From contig NZ_LRBG01000035.1 of the NCBI RefSeq assembly GCF_001580545.1, positions 248,001 through 312,000 on the forward strand: a stretch of 64,000 nucleotides of DNA, given 5' to 3'. The stretch is from Paraburkholderia monticola. GTDB lineage: Bacteria; Pseudomonadota; Gammaproteobacteria; Burkholderiales; Burkholderiaceae. Positions 1 to 8,538 of this stretch are shown here, one piece after another. Positions within the stretch are counted from its first letter, which is position 1, and each line of letters opens with the position of its first letter. Under the pieces are notes generated by a model, which searched no databases, was not told the origin of the DNA, and saw only the letters and a list, made by a program, of their open reading frames with translations. The translations under genes and the position numbers were made by a program.

Positions 1-2
1 CG

Positions 3-569
3 CTCGTCGTGTCGGCCGACAAACCGATCTATTTCACCGACACCGAGAACTTCTACCGTATTTCCCAGGACTCGCTAATCGGCTATTTCCTGCCGAGCGT
101 GCCCATTCCGAATGCGGTGCTGATCCTGTTCTTTCTCGCGATCGTCAGCTCCATTACGCTCAATCGCACCGCGCTCGGCCGCTATACCTTCGCGCTCGGC
201 AGCAACGAAGAGGCGGTACGGCTTTCGGGCGTCAATGTCGATCGCTGGAAGATCGCGATTTACGGCGTGGGCGGCGCGATCTGCGGCATCGCGGGCCTGC
301 TGATCGCGTCGCGGCTCAACTCGGCGCAACCGGCGCTCGGCCAGGGCTACGAGCTCGATGCGATCGCCGCGGTCGTGATCGGCGGCACGTCGCTGAGCGG
401 CGGCTCGGGCACGATACTCGGCACCATCATCGGCGCTTTCATCATGAGCGTGCTGACCAACGGACTGCGCATCATGTCGGTCGCGCAGGAGTGGCAGATC
501 GTCGTGACTGGTCTGATCATCATTCTGGCGGTGTATGCGGACATCCTGCGGCGCAGCCGGAGAAGTTGA
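3..569 (+). CDS. Sugar ABC transporter permease, RbsC type (5' truncated by window edge)
   Basis: Inner-membrane permease of a ribose/xylose-type sugar importer (BPD_transp_2 family). The reading frame is already open at the first bases, so the N-terminus lies outside the window and only about 188 C-terminal residues are seen. Several hydrophobic helices are visible, with the family-typical stretch around ALGRYTFALGSNEEAVRLSG followed by VIGGTSLSGGSGTILGT, which matches the conserved Gly-rich loop of this permease family. It ends in a basic cytoplasmic tail (RRSRRS). The next gene, 130 bases downstream on the same strand, is the matching periplasmic binding protein. The ATPase should lie upstream, outside the window. 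The sugar transported cannot be read from the sequence. Confidence 0.9.
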   Translation, partial: LVVSADKPIYFTDTENFYRISQDSLIGYFLPSVPIPNAVLILFFLAIVSSITLNRTALGRYTFALGSNEEAVRLSGVNVDRWKIAIYGVGGAICGIAGLLIASRLNSAQPALGQGYELDAIAAVVIGGTSLSGGSGTILGTIIGAFIMSVLTNGLRIMSVAQEWQIVVTGLIIILAVYADILRRSRRS

Positions 570-698
570 CGCGGGAGCAAGGAAGCAACGCAACAGCAGC
601 ACAAGCAGTGAACGCAGAAGCAGGAGAGAGAGGGGCGGGTGAAGGCTCCCTCGAAAGCTCGATAGCGGCTTGATAGCCCAACCATTGGAGGAGGCCCC

Positions 699-1640
699 AT
701 GTTGAAGAGAAGACTAATCGGTATCGTGGTCGGTGTCGGTGCGCTCGTCGGCGGAACCAGTCTCGCGTATGCGGACGAGCCGTATATTCCGCTCATTTCG
801 AAGGGCTTCCAGCATCAGTTCTGGCAAGCCGTCAAATCGGGCGCCGAGCAGTCCGCGAAAGCGAACAGCGTCAGGATCACGTTCGAGGGACCGGAAACGG
901 AGGCGATGGTCGACAAGCAGATCGACATGCTGTCGGCCGCGCTCGCGAAGAAACCGCAAGCGCTCGGCATTGCGGCGCTCGACAGCAAGGCAGCCATCCC
1001 GCTGCTCAAGCGCGCGCAGAACGACAAGATTCCGGTGATCGCGTTCGACTCGGGCGTCGACAGCGACATTCCATTGACCACCTGCGCGACGGACAACATT
1101 GCCGCCGCCGCGCTCGCCGCCGACAAGATGGCCGAGCTGATCGGCAACTCCGGCGAAGTCGCCGTGATCGTGCACGACCAGACCAGCCGCACCGGTGTCG
1201 ATCGCCGTGACGGTTTCGTCAATCAGATCAAGTCGAAGCATCCGAACATCAAGATCGTGTCCGTGCAGTACGGTGCCGGCGACCACCTGAAGTCGGCGGA
1301 AATCGCCAAGGCGATGATCCAGGCGAATCCGAACCTGAAGGGCATCTTCGGCGCGAACGAAGGTTCGGCGGAAGGCGCGGCGATCGGGGTCAAGGAATCG
1401 GGCAAGAAGCTGGTGCTGATCGGCTTCGACTCCGGCAAGGAGCAGAAGGAGAACATCATGTCGGGCCTGATGGCCGGCGCGATTACGCAGAACCCGGTTG
1501 GTATCGGCAAGTGCGTGGTCGACTCGGCGGTCAAGGCGCTGCATGGCGAGAAACTGCCGAAGAAGGTCGACACCGGCTTCTACTGGTATGACAAGACCAA
1601 TATGAACGATCCGAAGATCGCGGCGGTGCTGTACGACTAA
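699..1640 (+). CDS. Periplasmic sugar-binding protein of ABC importer (Peripla_BP_4)
   Basis: A 313-residue periplasmic substrate-binding protein that delivers a sugar to the permease encoded just upstream. Residues 1-25 form a Sec signal peptide (MLKRR, hydrophobic core, cleavage after AYA). The mature part has the two-lobe ribose-binding-protein fold signature: IPLISKGFQHQFWQAVKSGA near the N-terminus, VIAFDSGVDSD in the hinge region and GIFGANEGSAEGAAIG in the second lobe. The start is supported by a strong GGAGGAGG ribosome site at 687-694. A clear intrinsic terminator follows, so this is the last gene of its operon. The substrate is probably a pentose or related sugar, inferred from the family only. 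Confidence 0.92.
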   Translation: MLKRRLIGIVVGVGALVGGTSLAYADEPYIPLISKGFQHQFWQAVKSGAEQSAKANSVRITFEGPETEAMVDKQIDMLSAALAKKPQALGIAALDSKAAIPLLKRAQNDKIPVIAFDSGVDSDIPLTTCATDNIAAAALAADKMAELIGNSGEVAVIVHDQTSRTGVDRRDGFVNQIKSKHPNIKIVSVQYGAGDHLKSAEIAKAMIQANPNLKGIFGANEGSAEGAAIGVKESGKKLVLIGFDSGKEQKENIMSGLMAGAITQNPVGIGKCVVDSAVKALHGEKLPKKVDTGFYWYDKTNMNDPKIAAVLYD

Positions 1641-1690
1641 GCGAGCCTGACGATCCCGCTCCGGCTGGCCGGGGCGGCCGGCATCATCAA

Positions 1691-1721
1691 AAGAGGAAGA
1701 GCGGCGCTCTTCCTCTTTTTT
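1691..1721 (+). terminator. Intrinsic terminator after the sugar ABC operon
   Basis: Perfect 12-bp stem AAGAGGAAGAGC / GCTCTTCCTCTT with a GGC loop, followed by a run of T. It lies 50 bases after the binding-protein stop codon, which makes it a textbook Rho-independent terminator. Confidence 0.92.
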
Positions 1722-1857
1722 ATTGCCCATTCGCGTGGCGGCTAGTCATTTCACGCCATTGCACGTATTAATCTGATATTTTACGTTTATGTAATCGTTG
1801 CACGAACCGTCCATTCGCATGCCGACTCGGACCCGCTAACCGCCCAACGCGTAGGTC

Positions 1858-3807
1858 ATGGCTTTTACCGAACCCAGCTCGCCATTTTTCAAGTGGGTCG
1901 TGTCCTGCGCCCAGAATCTGAGCCCTGACAACCGGCAGATTCTGCTTGCTAATCTGTTTACGCGGACTGCTTCGATCATTTTCGCGTCGATTTGCGAAAT
2001 CAGTGTTTGCGCGACGGCGTATTACCTTTATCCGATTCCACTGTACGCCGGCTGGGGCATCGCGGTCGTCGCCTTGCTGATTGCAAGGCTCCTGCTGATC
2101 TGGCTATGCCGCACGCGCGCCGCGCGAGGGCTGCCCACGCCGACTTCCGCGTTTATCTTCGCGAGTCTTTTGTGGAGCGCGCTATTCGGCTTCGGCACGC
2201 TCCTGTGCAATATCAGCGGGAGTCCCACGCTGTTTCTCCTTGGAAACGTTTGTGCGGTCGGTGTGATCGGTGGTTTGGCGGGACGTAATGCGGGTACGCC
2301 TCGGCTCGCGTTATTGCAGATCATCTTTATTCTCGGTTTTCTGAGTGTCGGCGCGGCGATGTCGCCGGGCAACGGCAAGCTGGTGCTGCTTTTTCAGGCG
2401 CCGTTTTGCGCGGCCGGCTTTTTCACGGTCGCGCTGCGCAGTAATCGCGACACGGTCGCACTGCTGCTCGCGCGCGATACCAGTCATCGTCTCGCGCGCC
2501 AGGACAGCCTGACCGGACTGCCGAATCGCGCGCGCATCAGCGAGTTGCTGCTCGAACGCACCGGCGAGGATTCGAATCGGCAGGGCGAGTCGTTCGCGGT
2601 GCTGCTGATCGATCTCGATGGCTTCAAGGCGATCAACGACAGTCTCGGCCATGCCGCCGGCGACCAGATTCTTCAGGAAGCGGCGACGCGTTTGCGCGAT
2701 TTGCTGCCGAGCGGCGATCAGGTTGGCCGTCTGGCGGGCGACGAGTTCGTGGCGATTTCCGACGGCGCCGGGCAGCTTCGCGACGTGCGCGTGCTGGCCG
2801 ATCGCATCGTCAGAACGCTGGCGCGGCCGTTCGTGTTGAGCGACGCGCTCGTGCATATCGGCGCGAGCGTCGGCATCGCGCTCTATCCCGAGCATGCGAA
2901 AACGGGCCCGCAATTGCTGATCTGCGCCGATCGCGCGTTGTATGGCGTGAAGCGCAGCGGCAAAAGCGCGTTCGCGATTTTCGACGCCGAGAAGCACGTG
3001 TCCGACGAAAGCCTGAGCCTGTTGCGCAGCGATCTGGAAGGCGCGCTGAAATCGTTCAACGGCTTGCGCATGGAGTATCAGCCGATCATCGATCTGAATA
3101 CGGGCGCGGTGGCCGGCCGCGAGGCGCTGCTTCGCTGGACCCATCCGACGCGCGGCGAGCTGTCGCCGTCCGCGTTCATTCCGACCGCCGAGCGCACCGG
3201 CCTGATCCTGCTGTTGGGCGAATGGGTGCTGCTGCAATCGTGCACGGCGGCGGCGACGTGGCGCGACAAGGTGATCGTCGCGGTCAACGTCTCGCCGGTG
3301 CAGTTGCGCGAGGAATCGTTCGCGTCGACGGTCACGGCAATACTTCGGAAAACCAGGCTTTCGCCGATGCGCCTCAATCTCGAGGTCACGGAAACGGCGC
3401 TATTGAACGACGACGAAGTGACCCGCCGTAATATCACCCGATTGCGCGCACTGGGCATCGGGCTCGCACTCGACGACTTCGGCACCGGCTTTTCGACGAT
3501 GTCGACGCTCGTGCGCTTTTCGTTCGACAAACTGAAGATCGACAGCTCGTTCGTCCGCGAATCCGTGCATCGGCGCGAATCGGCGGCCGTGGTGCGCGGC
3601 ATCGTCGCGCTCGCGCGCGAGATCGGCATGCCGACCACGGCCGAGGGCATCGAGACCCAGGAGCAGCTCAATTTCGTGCGCGTTTGCGGTTGCACGCATG
3701 CACAGGGTTTTCTGCTCGGCAGACCGGTGCATAACGACGAAATCGAGCAGGCCGAGGCAGTGCTCGATGCGCGTGTCGCCGACAAGGCCGCACCCGCGGA
3801 CTTCTGA
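1858..3807 (+). CDS. Membrane GGDEF/EAL cyclic-di-GMP protein
   Basis: A 649-residue inner-membrane protein predicted to make and/or degrade cyclic di-GMP. Residues about 30-205 hold roughly six hydrophobic helices (an MHYT/MASE-like unidentified sensor). A diguanylate cyclase domain follows (about 210-375), whose signature reads AGDEF (293-297) instead of GGDEF. A C-terminal phosphodiesterase domain comes last, with EAL intact at 422-424 (REALLRW), DDFGTGFS at 539 onwards and AEGIET near the end. No RxxD inhibitory site stands at the usual place before AGDEF. The EAL domain therefore looks catalytically competent; cyclase activity is uncertain, although some AGDEF proteins are active. It is a single gene with no partner evident. 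Confidence 0.93.
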   Translation: MAFTEPSSPFFKWVVSCAQNLSPDNRQILLANLFTRTASIIFASICEISVCATAYYLYPIPLYAGWGIAVVALLIARLLLIWLCRTRAARGLPTPTSAFIFASLLWSALFGFGTLLCNISGSPTLFLLGNVCAVGVIGGLAGRNAGTPRLALLQIIFILGFLSVGAAMSPGNGKLVLLFQAPFCAAGFFTVALRSNRDTVALLLARDTSHRLARQDSLTGLPNRARISELLLERTGEDSNRQGESFAVLLIDLDGFKAINDSLGHAAGDQILQEAATRLRDLLPSGDQVGRLAGDEFVAISDGAGQLRDVRVLADRIVRTLARPFVLSDALVHIGASVGIALYPEHAKTGPQLLICADRALYGVKRSGKSAFAIFDAEKHVSDESLSLLRSDLEGALKSFNGLRMEYQPIIDLNTGAVAGREALLRWTHPTRGELSPSAFIPTAERTGLILLLGEWVLLQSCTAAATWRDKVIVAVNVSPVQLREESFASTVTAILRKTRLSPMRLNLEVTETALLNDDEVTRRNITRLRALGIGLALDDFGTGFSTMSTLVRFSFDKLKIDSSFVRESVHRRESAAVVRGIVALAREIGMPTTAEGIETQEQLNFVRVCGCTHAQGFLLGRPVHNDEIEQAEAVLDARVADKAAPADF

Positions 3808-3836
3808 TAATCGTTACCGACACGATCGAGGCGGTG

Positions 3837-4259
3837 ATGTCTTCACCCTTGCAATTTCAGTTGCGAATCACGGTAACGGCGGAACTCGCCCAATCGCTGC
3901 GATCGGACGTTTCATGTGCGGGGCACCCAGCGCTGCGCGCCATTTTGCAAACGCATCACGCAACGCTCAAATGCCAGTTCGATGCATTCGCCGACTATGT
4001 CAGCGAAGCGGAAAGAAGGGGCACCGAGCACTATCCGCTTTATCAATGGACGCGGCAAACCATCGAGAACCCGGAGAAAAAAGCGAAGTACCTGCAATCG
4101 TTCACGCTCTATGTGAACGGCGACGAAGTGTATGGCAAGGACGTCGCCGATGCATTGGAGGCCGGCTTGTCGAAACTGATCGACACCAACGGCATTCTTC
4201 GCGTTTCGAGGTACGACACGAATCCGGCAAACAATCCGCAGCCGCCCGCGCGCACGTGA
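3837..4259 (+). CDS. Uncharacterised 140-residue protein
   Basis: I do not recognise this family. The protein is soluble, mixed alpha/beta in composition and without signal peptide or membrane segment. Its middle is rich in charged and aromatic residues (EHYPLYQWTRQTIENPEKK) and its C-terminus is a low-complexity tail (NPANNPQPPART). The ATG at 3837 is preferred to a GTG three bases upstream because GAGG at 3828-3831 then has usable spacing. It lies 29 bases after the GGDEF/EAL gene and may be cotranscribed with it. Codon use is like its neighbours. Confidence 0.6.
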   Translation: MSSPLQFQLRITVTAELAQSLRSDVSCAGHPALRAILQTHHATLKCQFDAFADYVSEAERRGTEHYPLYQWTRQTIENPEKKAKYLQSFTLYVNGDEVYGKDVADALEAGLSKLIDTNGILRVSRYDTNPANNPQPPART

Positions 4260-4375
4260 GGCATCCGCTTACATTTCACTCCGAAAGCTTCACGGTCAGG
4301 TGGCTTAACAATTGACGACACACCACGAAGTTCGTGAGACGATGCAGTTTCACTTATTTTTTGTGGGAGTGCGAC

Positions 4376-4600
4376 ATGGGACTTCTGGACGAAGTGGGCA
4401 AGATTGCCGGTGCGGTTGCCGCCGTTGAAGCAGCGGAGAAAGTCGATCCGGAAGCGGGCCTGCTGACGAAAGGCGTGGCCGCTATCGCCGGCTTCGAAGG
4501 CGCCGGCAAGCTCGAATCGCTGGTGGAAAACAAAGAAGAACAGAAGCCAGACGACGCCAACAACGCTCAAGCCGCGGACGACGCGAGCTCGCAGACCTGA
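4376..4600 (+). CDS. Small acidic protein, 74 residues, unknown
   Basis: A short protein beginning MGLLDEVGKIAGAVAAVEAA, with an Ala/Gly/Val-rich amphipathic first half and a very acidic, Gln/Asn/Ala-rich C-terminal tail (ENKEEQKPDDANNAQAADD). The ATG at 4376 has a good GGGAG site at 4365-4369; an in-frame extension to 4334 lacks one. There is no signal peptide and no catalytic motif. Composition and length resemble small stress-associated proteins found across Burkholderia, but I cannot assign a family. The 233-base stretch after it (4601-4833) shows nothing I can support beyond the promoter region of the next gene. Confidence 0.6.
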   Translation: MGLLDEVGKIAGAVAAVEAAEKVDPEAGLLTKGVAAIAGFEGAGKLESLVENKEEQKPDDANNAQAADDASSQT

Positions 4601-4833
4601 GCGGACGTAACGTGAATTGCCGGTTGCCTGCGCGGGATCGAATCACGCGCAGCACCGGCAATATGTTCTTGTAAGCGCTTCGATATCCATCCTCTTCTCT
4701 CGCTGTTCGTCCGATGTTTTCATCGGGCTGTCATCGCCGTCCGGCTACGATCCCTCGTCACTTTCCGTCCGCGCTCGCCTCGCGGGGCGTTGTTTTGCGC
4801 TGGCATTCTTCCACCTGAACAACCATACCGGAC

Positions 4834-6540
4834 ATGTCGAACAGAAAAATCGTCAAGACAACGCACGCCGATGAGCACGGCGCATCGATCGTTTCGCGTC
4901 GCGGCTTTCTGAAGTTTGCCGGCGTATCAGGGCTCGCGACGGCGGCGGGCGCACTCGCATCGACCGCGCGCGGCGCGAACAGCGACACACCCGATGGCAC
5001 GCCCGAACAGATTCACCTGACCTGGGGCAACGACCCGACGAGCGAGATCACGGTGTCGTGGTCGTCGCTCGCACCCGCGGTCAATCCGCAGGTTCGCGTG
5101 AGCGGCGCGAATGGCGGGGATCACGCCAAACGGACGGTGCACGCGGTGCAAAGCACCTACACCGACGGCATCAACGGCGAGGTCGTGTTCAACTATCACG
5201 CGCGCCTGCGCGACCTGAAGGCCGACACGAACTACCAGTACGAAGTGACGGCCGACAACGACGGCAACGCGTCACAGCCCTTCACCGCGAGTTTTCGCAC
5301 CGCGCCGCACGGTCGCACGCCGTTTCGCTGGACGAGCTATGGTGACCTCGCGACGCCGAATACGAACTGGGTGCTGTCGTCGCCGCAGAGTCGCTTCGCA
5401 GTGGCGGCAGTCGAGCGCTTTCAACCGCTGTTCCATCTGCTGAACGGCGACCTCTGCTACGCGAATCTGAACCCGACGCAGCAGCCCGAGGTGTGGCGCG
5501 ATTTCGGCAACAACGCGCAGACCTCGGCATCGAACCGGCCATGGATGCCGTGCCCGGGCAATCACGAACTCGAATTCAACAACGGCGAGCAGGGGTTGGC
5601 GTCGTATCTGTCGCGCTACTCGCTGCCCGATAATCACACGCGTTTTCCGGGGCGCTGGTACACGTTTCGCGTTGGCTCGGTGCTGTTCATTTCGCTCGAT
5701 GCGGACGACGTCGTCTATCAGGACGCCGCCGCGTTCGTCGCGGGTCCCGCGCCGCTGACGCCGGTGGCGAGTACCGGCAATCCGCCCATACCGGCGGGCA
5801 CGTCGCTCTACGTGCGCGGCTATAGCAATGGCGAGCAGACGCGCTGGCTCGAAAAAGTGCTGCAGCATGCGTCGCACGATAACGACGTGGACTGGATCAT
5901 CGTCCAGATGCATCAGGACGCGCTGAGTTCGTCAAAGACCGGCAACGGCTCCGACAAGGGCATTCGCGAAGCGTGGCTGCCGCTGTTCGACCGCTATGGC
6001 GTCGATCTCGTGCTGTGCGGCCACGATCACGACTACGAGCGCAGCTATCCGGTGCGCGGTTGCAATCACAACAAGGGCACCGACATCGCGACGGGGCGCC
6101 CGGTCGATACGCTGCAGCCGAAGCCGATCATGTCGGCGGTATCGGCGGGCGCATCGACGTTCGATACGAGCCACGGCACGATTCACCTGATTCTCGGGGG
6201 TGGCGGCACGAGCGCGCCGCTTGACGTGTACGGCGTCGATACCGGTACGGGCCTACCGCAGGCGCGCATCTTCACGAAGCCGAATCGCCCGGTGCCGTCG
6301 ACGAGCGCGGGCACGTTCGTGCGCGCGAGCGCCGATGCGGTCGAAGACGCGATCTGGTCCGCGCAACGCGACACCGGCACCGGCTACGGCATCGCGGTGT
6401 TCGATTACGATCCGGGGGAGCCGGGCGGCGACACGACGATCACGATGAACTACTACCATGCGCCGGGCGCGGATCAGACGCCGACACAGGACTATGAACT
6501 GTTCGAGACGATCGGGTTGAAGAAGAAGCGGCGCGGGTAG
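4834..6540 (+). CDS. Tat-exported purple acid phosphatase-like metallophosphoesterase
   Basis: A 568-residue predicted phosphoesterase exported folded by the Tat pathway: SRRGFLKF lies near residue 28, followed by an Ala-rich helix. An N-terminal fibronectin-like domain typical of purple acid phosphatases (HLTWGNDPTSEITVSWSS) precedes the catalytic domain. Dimetal-site motifs are present in order: YGDLA, NGDLCYAN, PGNHE (241-245), QMHQD and GHDHDYER (396-403). These match the GD-GDxxY-GNHE-H-GHxH series, so the enzyme should be active on phosphomonoesters or diesters in the periplasm. No strong ribosome site precedes the start, so it could lie slightly elsewhere. It is monocistronic, ending at a hairpin terminator. 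Confidence 0.9.
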   Translation: MSNRKIVKTTHADEHGASIVSRRGFLKFAGVSGLATAAGALASTARGANSDTPDGTPEQIHLTWGNDPTSEITVSWSSLAPAVNPQVRVSGANGGDHAKRTVHAVQSTYTDGINGEVVFNYHARLRDLKADTNYQYEVTADNDGNASQPFTASFRTAPHGRTPFRWTSYGDLATPNTNWVLSSPQSRFAVAAVERFQPLFHLLNGDLCYANLNPTQQPEVWRDFGNNAQTSASNRPWMPCPGNHELEFNNGEQGLASYLSRYSLPDNHTRFPGRWYTFRVGSVLFISLDADDVVYQDAAAFVAGPAPLTPVASTGNPPIPAGTSLYVRGYSNGEQTRWLEKVLQHASHDNDVDWIIVQMHQDALSSSKTGNGSDKGIREAWLPLFDRYGVDLVLCGHDHDYERSYPVRGCNHNKGTDIATGRPVDTLQPKPIMSAVSAGASTFDTSHGTIHLILGGGGTSAPLDVYGVDTGTGLPQARIFTKPNRPVPSTSAGTFVRASADAVEDAIWSAQRDTGTGYGIAVFDYDPGEPGGDTTITMNYYHAPGADQTPTQDYELFETIGLKKKRRG

Positions 6541-6577
6541 AACGATCGCTATTTCTTCAATCGTCTCCGTGCCACCG

Positions 6578-6609
6578 AGGGCCGCTCATCATGAGCGGCC
6601 CTTGTGTTT
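6578..6609 (+). terminator. Hairpin terminator after phosphoesterase gene
   Basis: 10-bp stem AGGGCCGCTC / GAGCGGCCCT with an ATCAT loop, followed by TGTGTTT. It lies 38 bases after the phosphoesterase stop codon. The downstream U-tract is interrupted, so strength is moderate. Confidence 0.75.
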
Positions 6610-6740
6610 GTGCGCTCCCCGCAAGCGCAATCGTGTATTCATTTTGTTACACGTCTTACGGCCAAAGACGGCCGTGGTTACAAAGCCCTTTCGAAAGCCC
6701 CGCTATACTCGGCGCCGTCTCACTAAAACAAACACCGGAT

Positions 6741-7181
6741 ATGTCGAAAAAAATCATCCAGATGGTTGCCGTGGCTGCATTGAGCGCCGCGGCCTCGTTG
6801 CCGGCACTCGCCGGTGATATGAACAACATGCTCGGCGGCGCGCTCGGTGGCGTGGCTGGCGCGGCAGTCGGCGGCGCGGTCGGCGGCAGCACCGGCGCGG
6901 TGATCGGTGGCGCGGTGGGCGGCGGTGCGGGCGGCGCGGTCACGTCGAATCGCCGCGAACGAACCGGCGCGATCATCGGCGGCGCGCTCGGTGGCGGGGC
7001 GGGCACCGCGGCCGGCAATGCGATGGGCGGCCGCGGCGGTGGCCTCGTCGGCGCGGCGCTAGGTGGCGGCGCAGGTTCGGCGCTCGGCGGCAACATCTCG
7101 CGCTCGAACTCGTATGCCGACGACTATTCGCGCGGCTACCATTCGGGCAAGCACCATCACAAGCATCGTCGATACGACTGA
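6741..7181 (+). CDS. Glycine-zipper outer-membrane-type protein
   Basis: A 146-residue exported protein. The signal peptide runs to about residue 24 (cleavage after LPALA). The mature protein is dominated by Gly/Ala repeats of the glycine-zipper type (GGALGGVAGAAVGGAVGG, GAIIGGALGGGAGTAAG), which normally form paired membrane-inserting helices. It ends in a His/Lys-rich tail (HSGKHHHKHRRYD). The start at 6741 is chosen because the signal peptide begins there; the longer in-frame start at 6591 would overlap the upstream terminator. The role is unknown; related proteins are envelope-associated. The His tail could bind metal, but that is only inference. Confidence 0.82.
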   Translation: MSKKIIQMVAVAALSAAASLPALAGDMNNMLGGALGGVAGAAVGGAVGGSTGAVIGGAVGGGAGGAVTSNRRERTGAIIGGALGGGAGTAAGNAMGGRGGGLVGAALGGGAGSALGGNISRSNSYADDYSRGYHSGKHHHKHRRYD

Positions 7182-7198
7182 TTAGGCCTGGCGTTCAT

Positions 7199-7239
7199 AG
7201 GGCCGCCGCATTCGCCTCACGGGCGAAGGCGGCGGCCCT
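7199..7239. terminator. Bidirectional hairpin between convergent genes
   Basis: Long stem AGGGCCGCCGC (7199-7209) / GCGGCGGCCCT (7229-7239), extended by an inner TTCGCC / GGCGAA stem. It is followed on the plus side by TTCGCTTT. It stands between the glycine-zipper gene and the convergent NHL-repeat gene and can end both transcripts. Confidence 0.85.
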
Positions 7240-7251
7240 TTCGCTTTCCCA

Positions 7252-8403
7252 TCACGCATGCAGAACCAGCTTCTGAATACGCCAGTTCAGCAACTCGGCA
7301 ACGAATAATACGTTCTCCGAAGGGCATGCCATCTCGTGAATCCAGCCGAACTGCTTCGGCTGTCTGCCCGCTTTGCCGAGCACGCCGAGCAGCTTGCCGT
7401 CGAGTGTCATCTTGTAGATGCGGCCCGGAAACGCATCGGCGCTATAGAGCACCTGATTCGGTCCCGGCGAAATGCAGATCGCCCATGGCGAGCCCGGCGC
7501 GAACGTGCCCGCCGCGAGCTCGGCTTCGGTCGGCATGTTGCCGATCAGCGGACGCGCGTCCGGCGGCACCGGCACGTCGATCGTGAACTGGCGCAGGAAG
7601 GTGCCCTCGGTATCGAACACCTGGATGCGCCGGTTGCTGCGATCCGCGACATACACGTTATCGTGCGCATCGACCGCGATGCTATGCGGCGTATGGAACT
7701 GCCCCGGACCCGTGCCGCGATCACCCCATGACTTCAGCCAGTTGCCGTCGCGATCGACTTTCGCGACGCGCGAGTTGATGTACCCGTCGCTGATATAGGT
7801 GTTGCCCGCCTTGTCCCACGCGACGTCGGTCACCTGGCGAAAGCGTCCGGGCTCGGACGGCAGCGGCGGATTCGGATGCTTGAGCGGCGCGGTTTCTTCG
7901 TCCGATGCTTCCTGCTTGCGGCCGAACACCATCGCGACGCGTCCTTCCGGCGTGAACTTGATCACCATGTCCGAGCCCTTGTCGGTGACCCAGATGTTGT
8001 CGTGCCGGTCCACCTTCACCGTGTGCGCGAACGACCATGCATACAGGTTGTGGCCGATCTCGCGCACGAAGCGTCCGTCGGGCGCGAACTCGAGCAGTTG
8101 CGCGGCGGCCGCGCCGTAGGCGGGCCCGGTCGTGTTGCCGCGCGACAGCACGAAGATATGGCCACGCGAATTGAGCGCGACGCCCGAGCATTCGCCGAAG
8201 TACACGTCGTTCGGCAAACGTACGGGATTGGGAATCGAGTCGTAAGCAATCGTGGGTACGGCGGGTGCATCCGCCGCGAACGTGGACGGTATCGCGAGCC
8301 CGGCCGCGCTGCCCGCCAGCAGGTTCATGAAGGTCCGGCGGCTCATCGCCCGGTGCTCGGGACTGCCACAGCATGCACACAACGACTCGTATCGTTCGCT
8401 CAT
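7252..8403 (-). CDS. Tat-exported NHL-repeat six-bladed beta-propeller protein
   Basis: A 383-residue protein with a Tat signal (MSRRTFMNLLAGSAAG, cleavage near TFAADA). Before it comes a short Cys-containing stretch (CACCGSPEH). The mature protein is built of NHL-type blades, each with a Gly-hydrophobic-turn pattern: HIFVLSRGN, NIWVTDKGS, NTYISDGYINSRV, NVYVADRSNRRIQVF and VLFVAELLNWRIQKL. It resembles the peptidyl-alpha-hydroxyglycine lyase-like propellers annotated in proteobacteria, but a catalytic role is not shown. It is probably a periplasmic binding or lyase protein. A LysR gene lies upstream on the same strand. Confidence 0.85.
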   Translation of the reverse strand: MSERYESLCACCGSPEHRAMSRRTFMNLLAGSAAGLAIPSTFAADAPAVPTIAYDSIPNPVRLPNDVYFGECSGVALNSRGHIFVLSRGNTTGPAYGAAAAQLLEFAPDGRFVREIGHNLYAWSFAHTVKVDRHDNIWVTDKGSDMVIKFTPEGRVAMVFGRKQEASDEETAPLKHPNPPLPSEPGRFRQVTDVAWDKAGNTYISDGYINSRVAKVDRDGNWLKSWGDRGTGPGQFHTPHSIAVDAHDNVYVADRSNRRIQVFDTEGTFLRQFTIDVPVPPDARPLIGNMPTEAELAAGTFAPGSPWAICISPGPNQVLYSADAFPGRIYKMTLDGKLLGVLGKAGRQPKQFGWIHEMACPSENVLFVAELLNWRIQKLVLHA

Positions 8404-8538
8404 TCGTTGTCTCCGTTGGTTGTCCTTCAGGCTTTACCGGCTTACACCCGGAACGCGCAAAGGCAATCGTAGTGCACAAAACGCTTAATAGCTAAACCGT
8501 TTTGCAATGCCGCGGGAGACACTTCCTGTCACGCGCGA

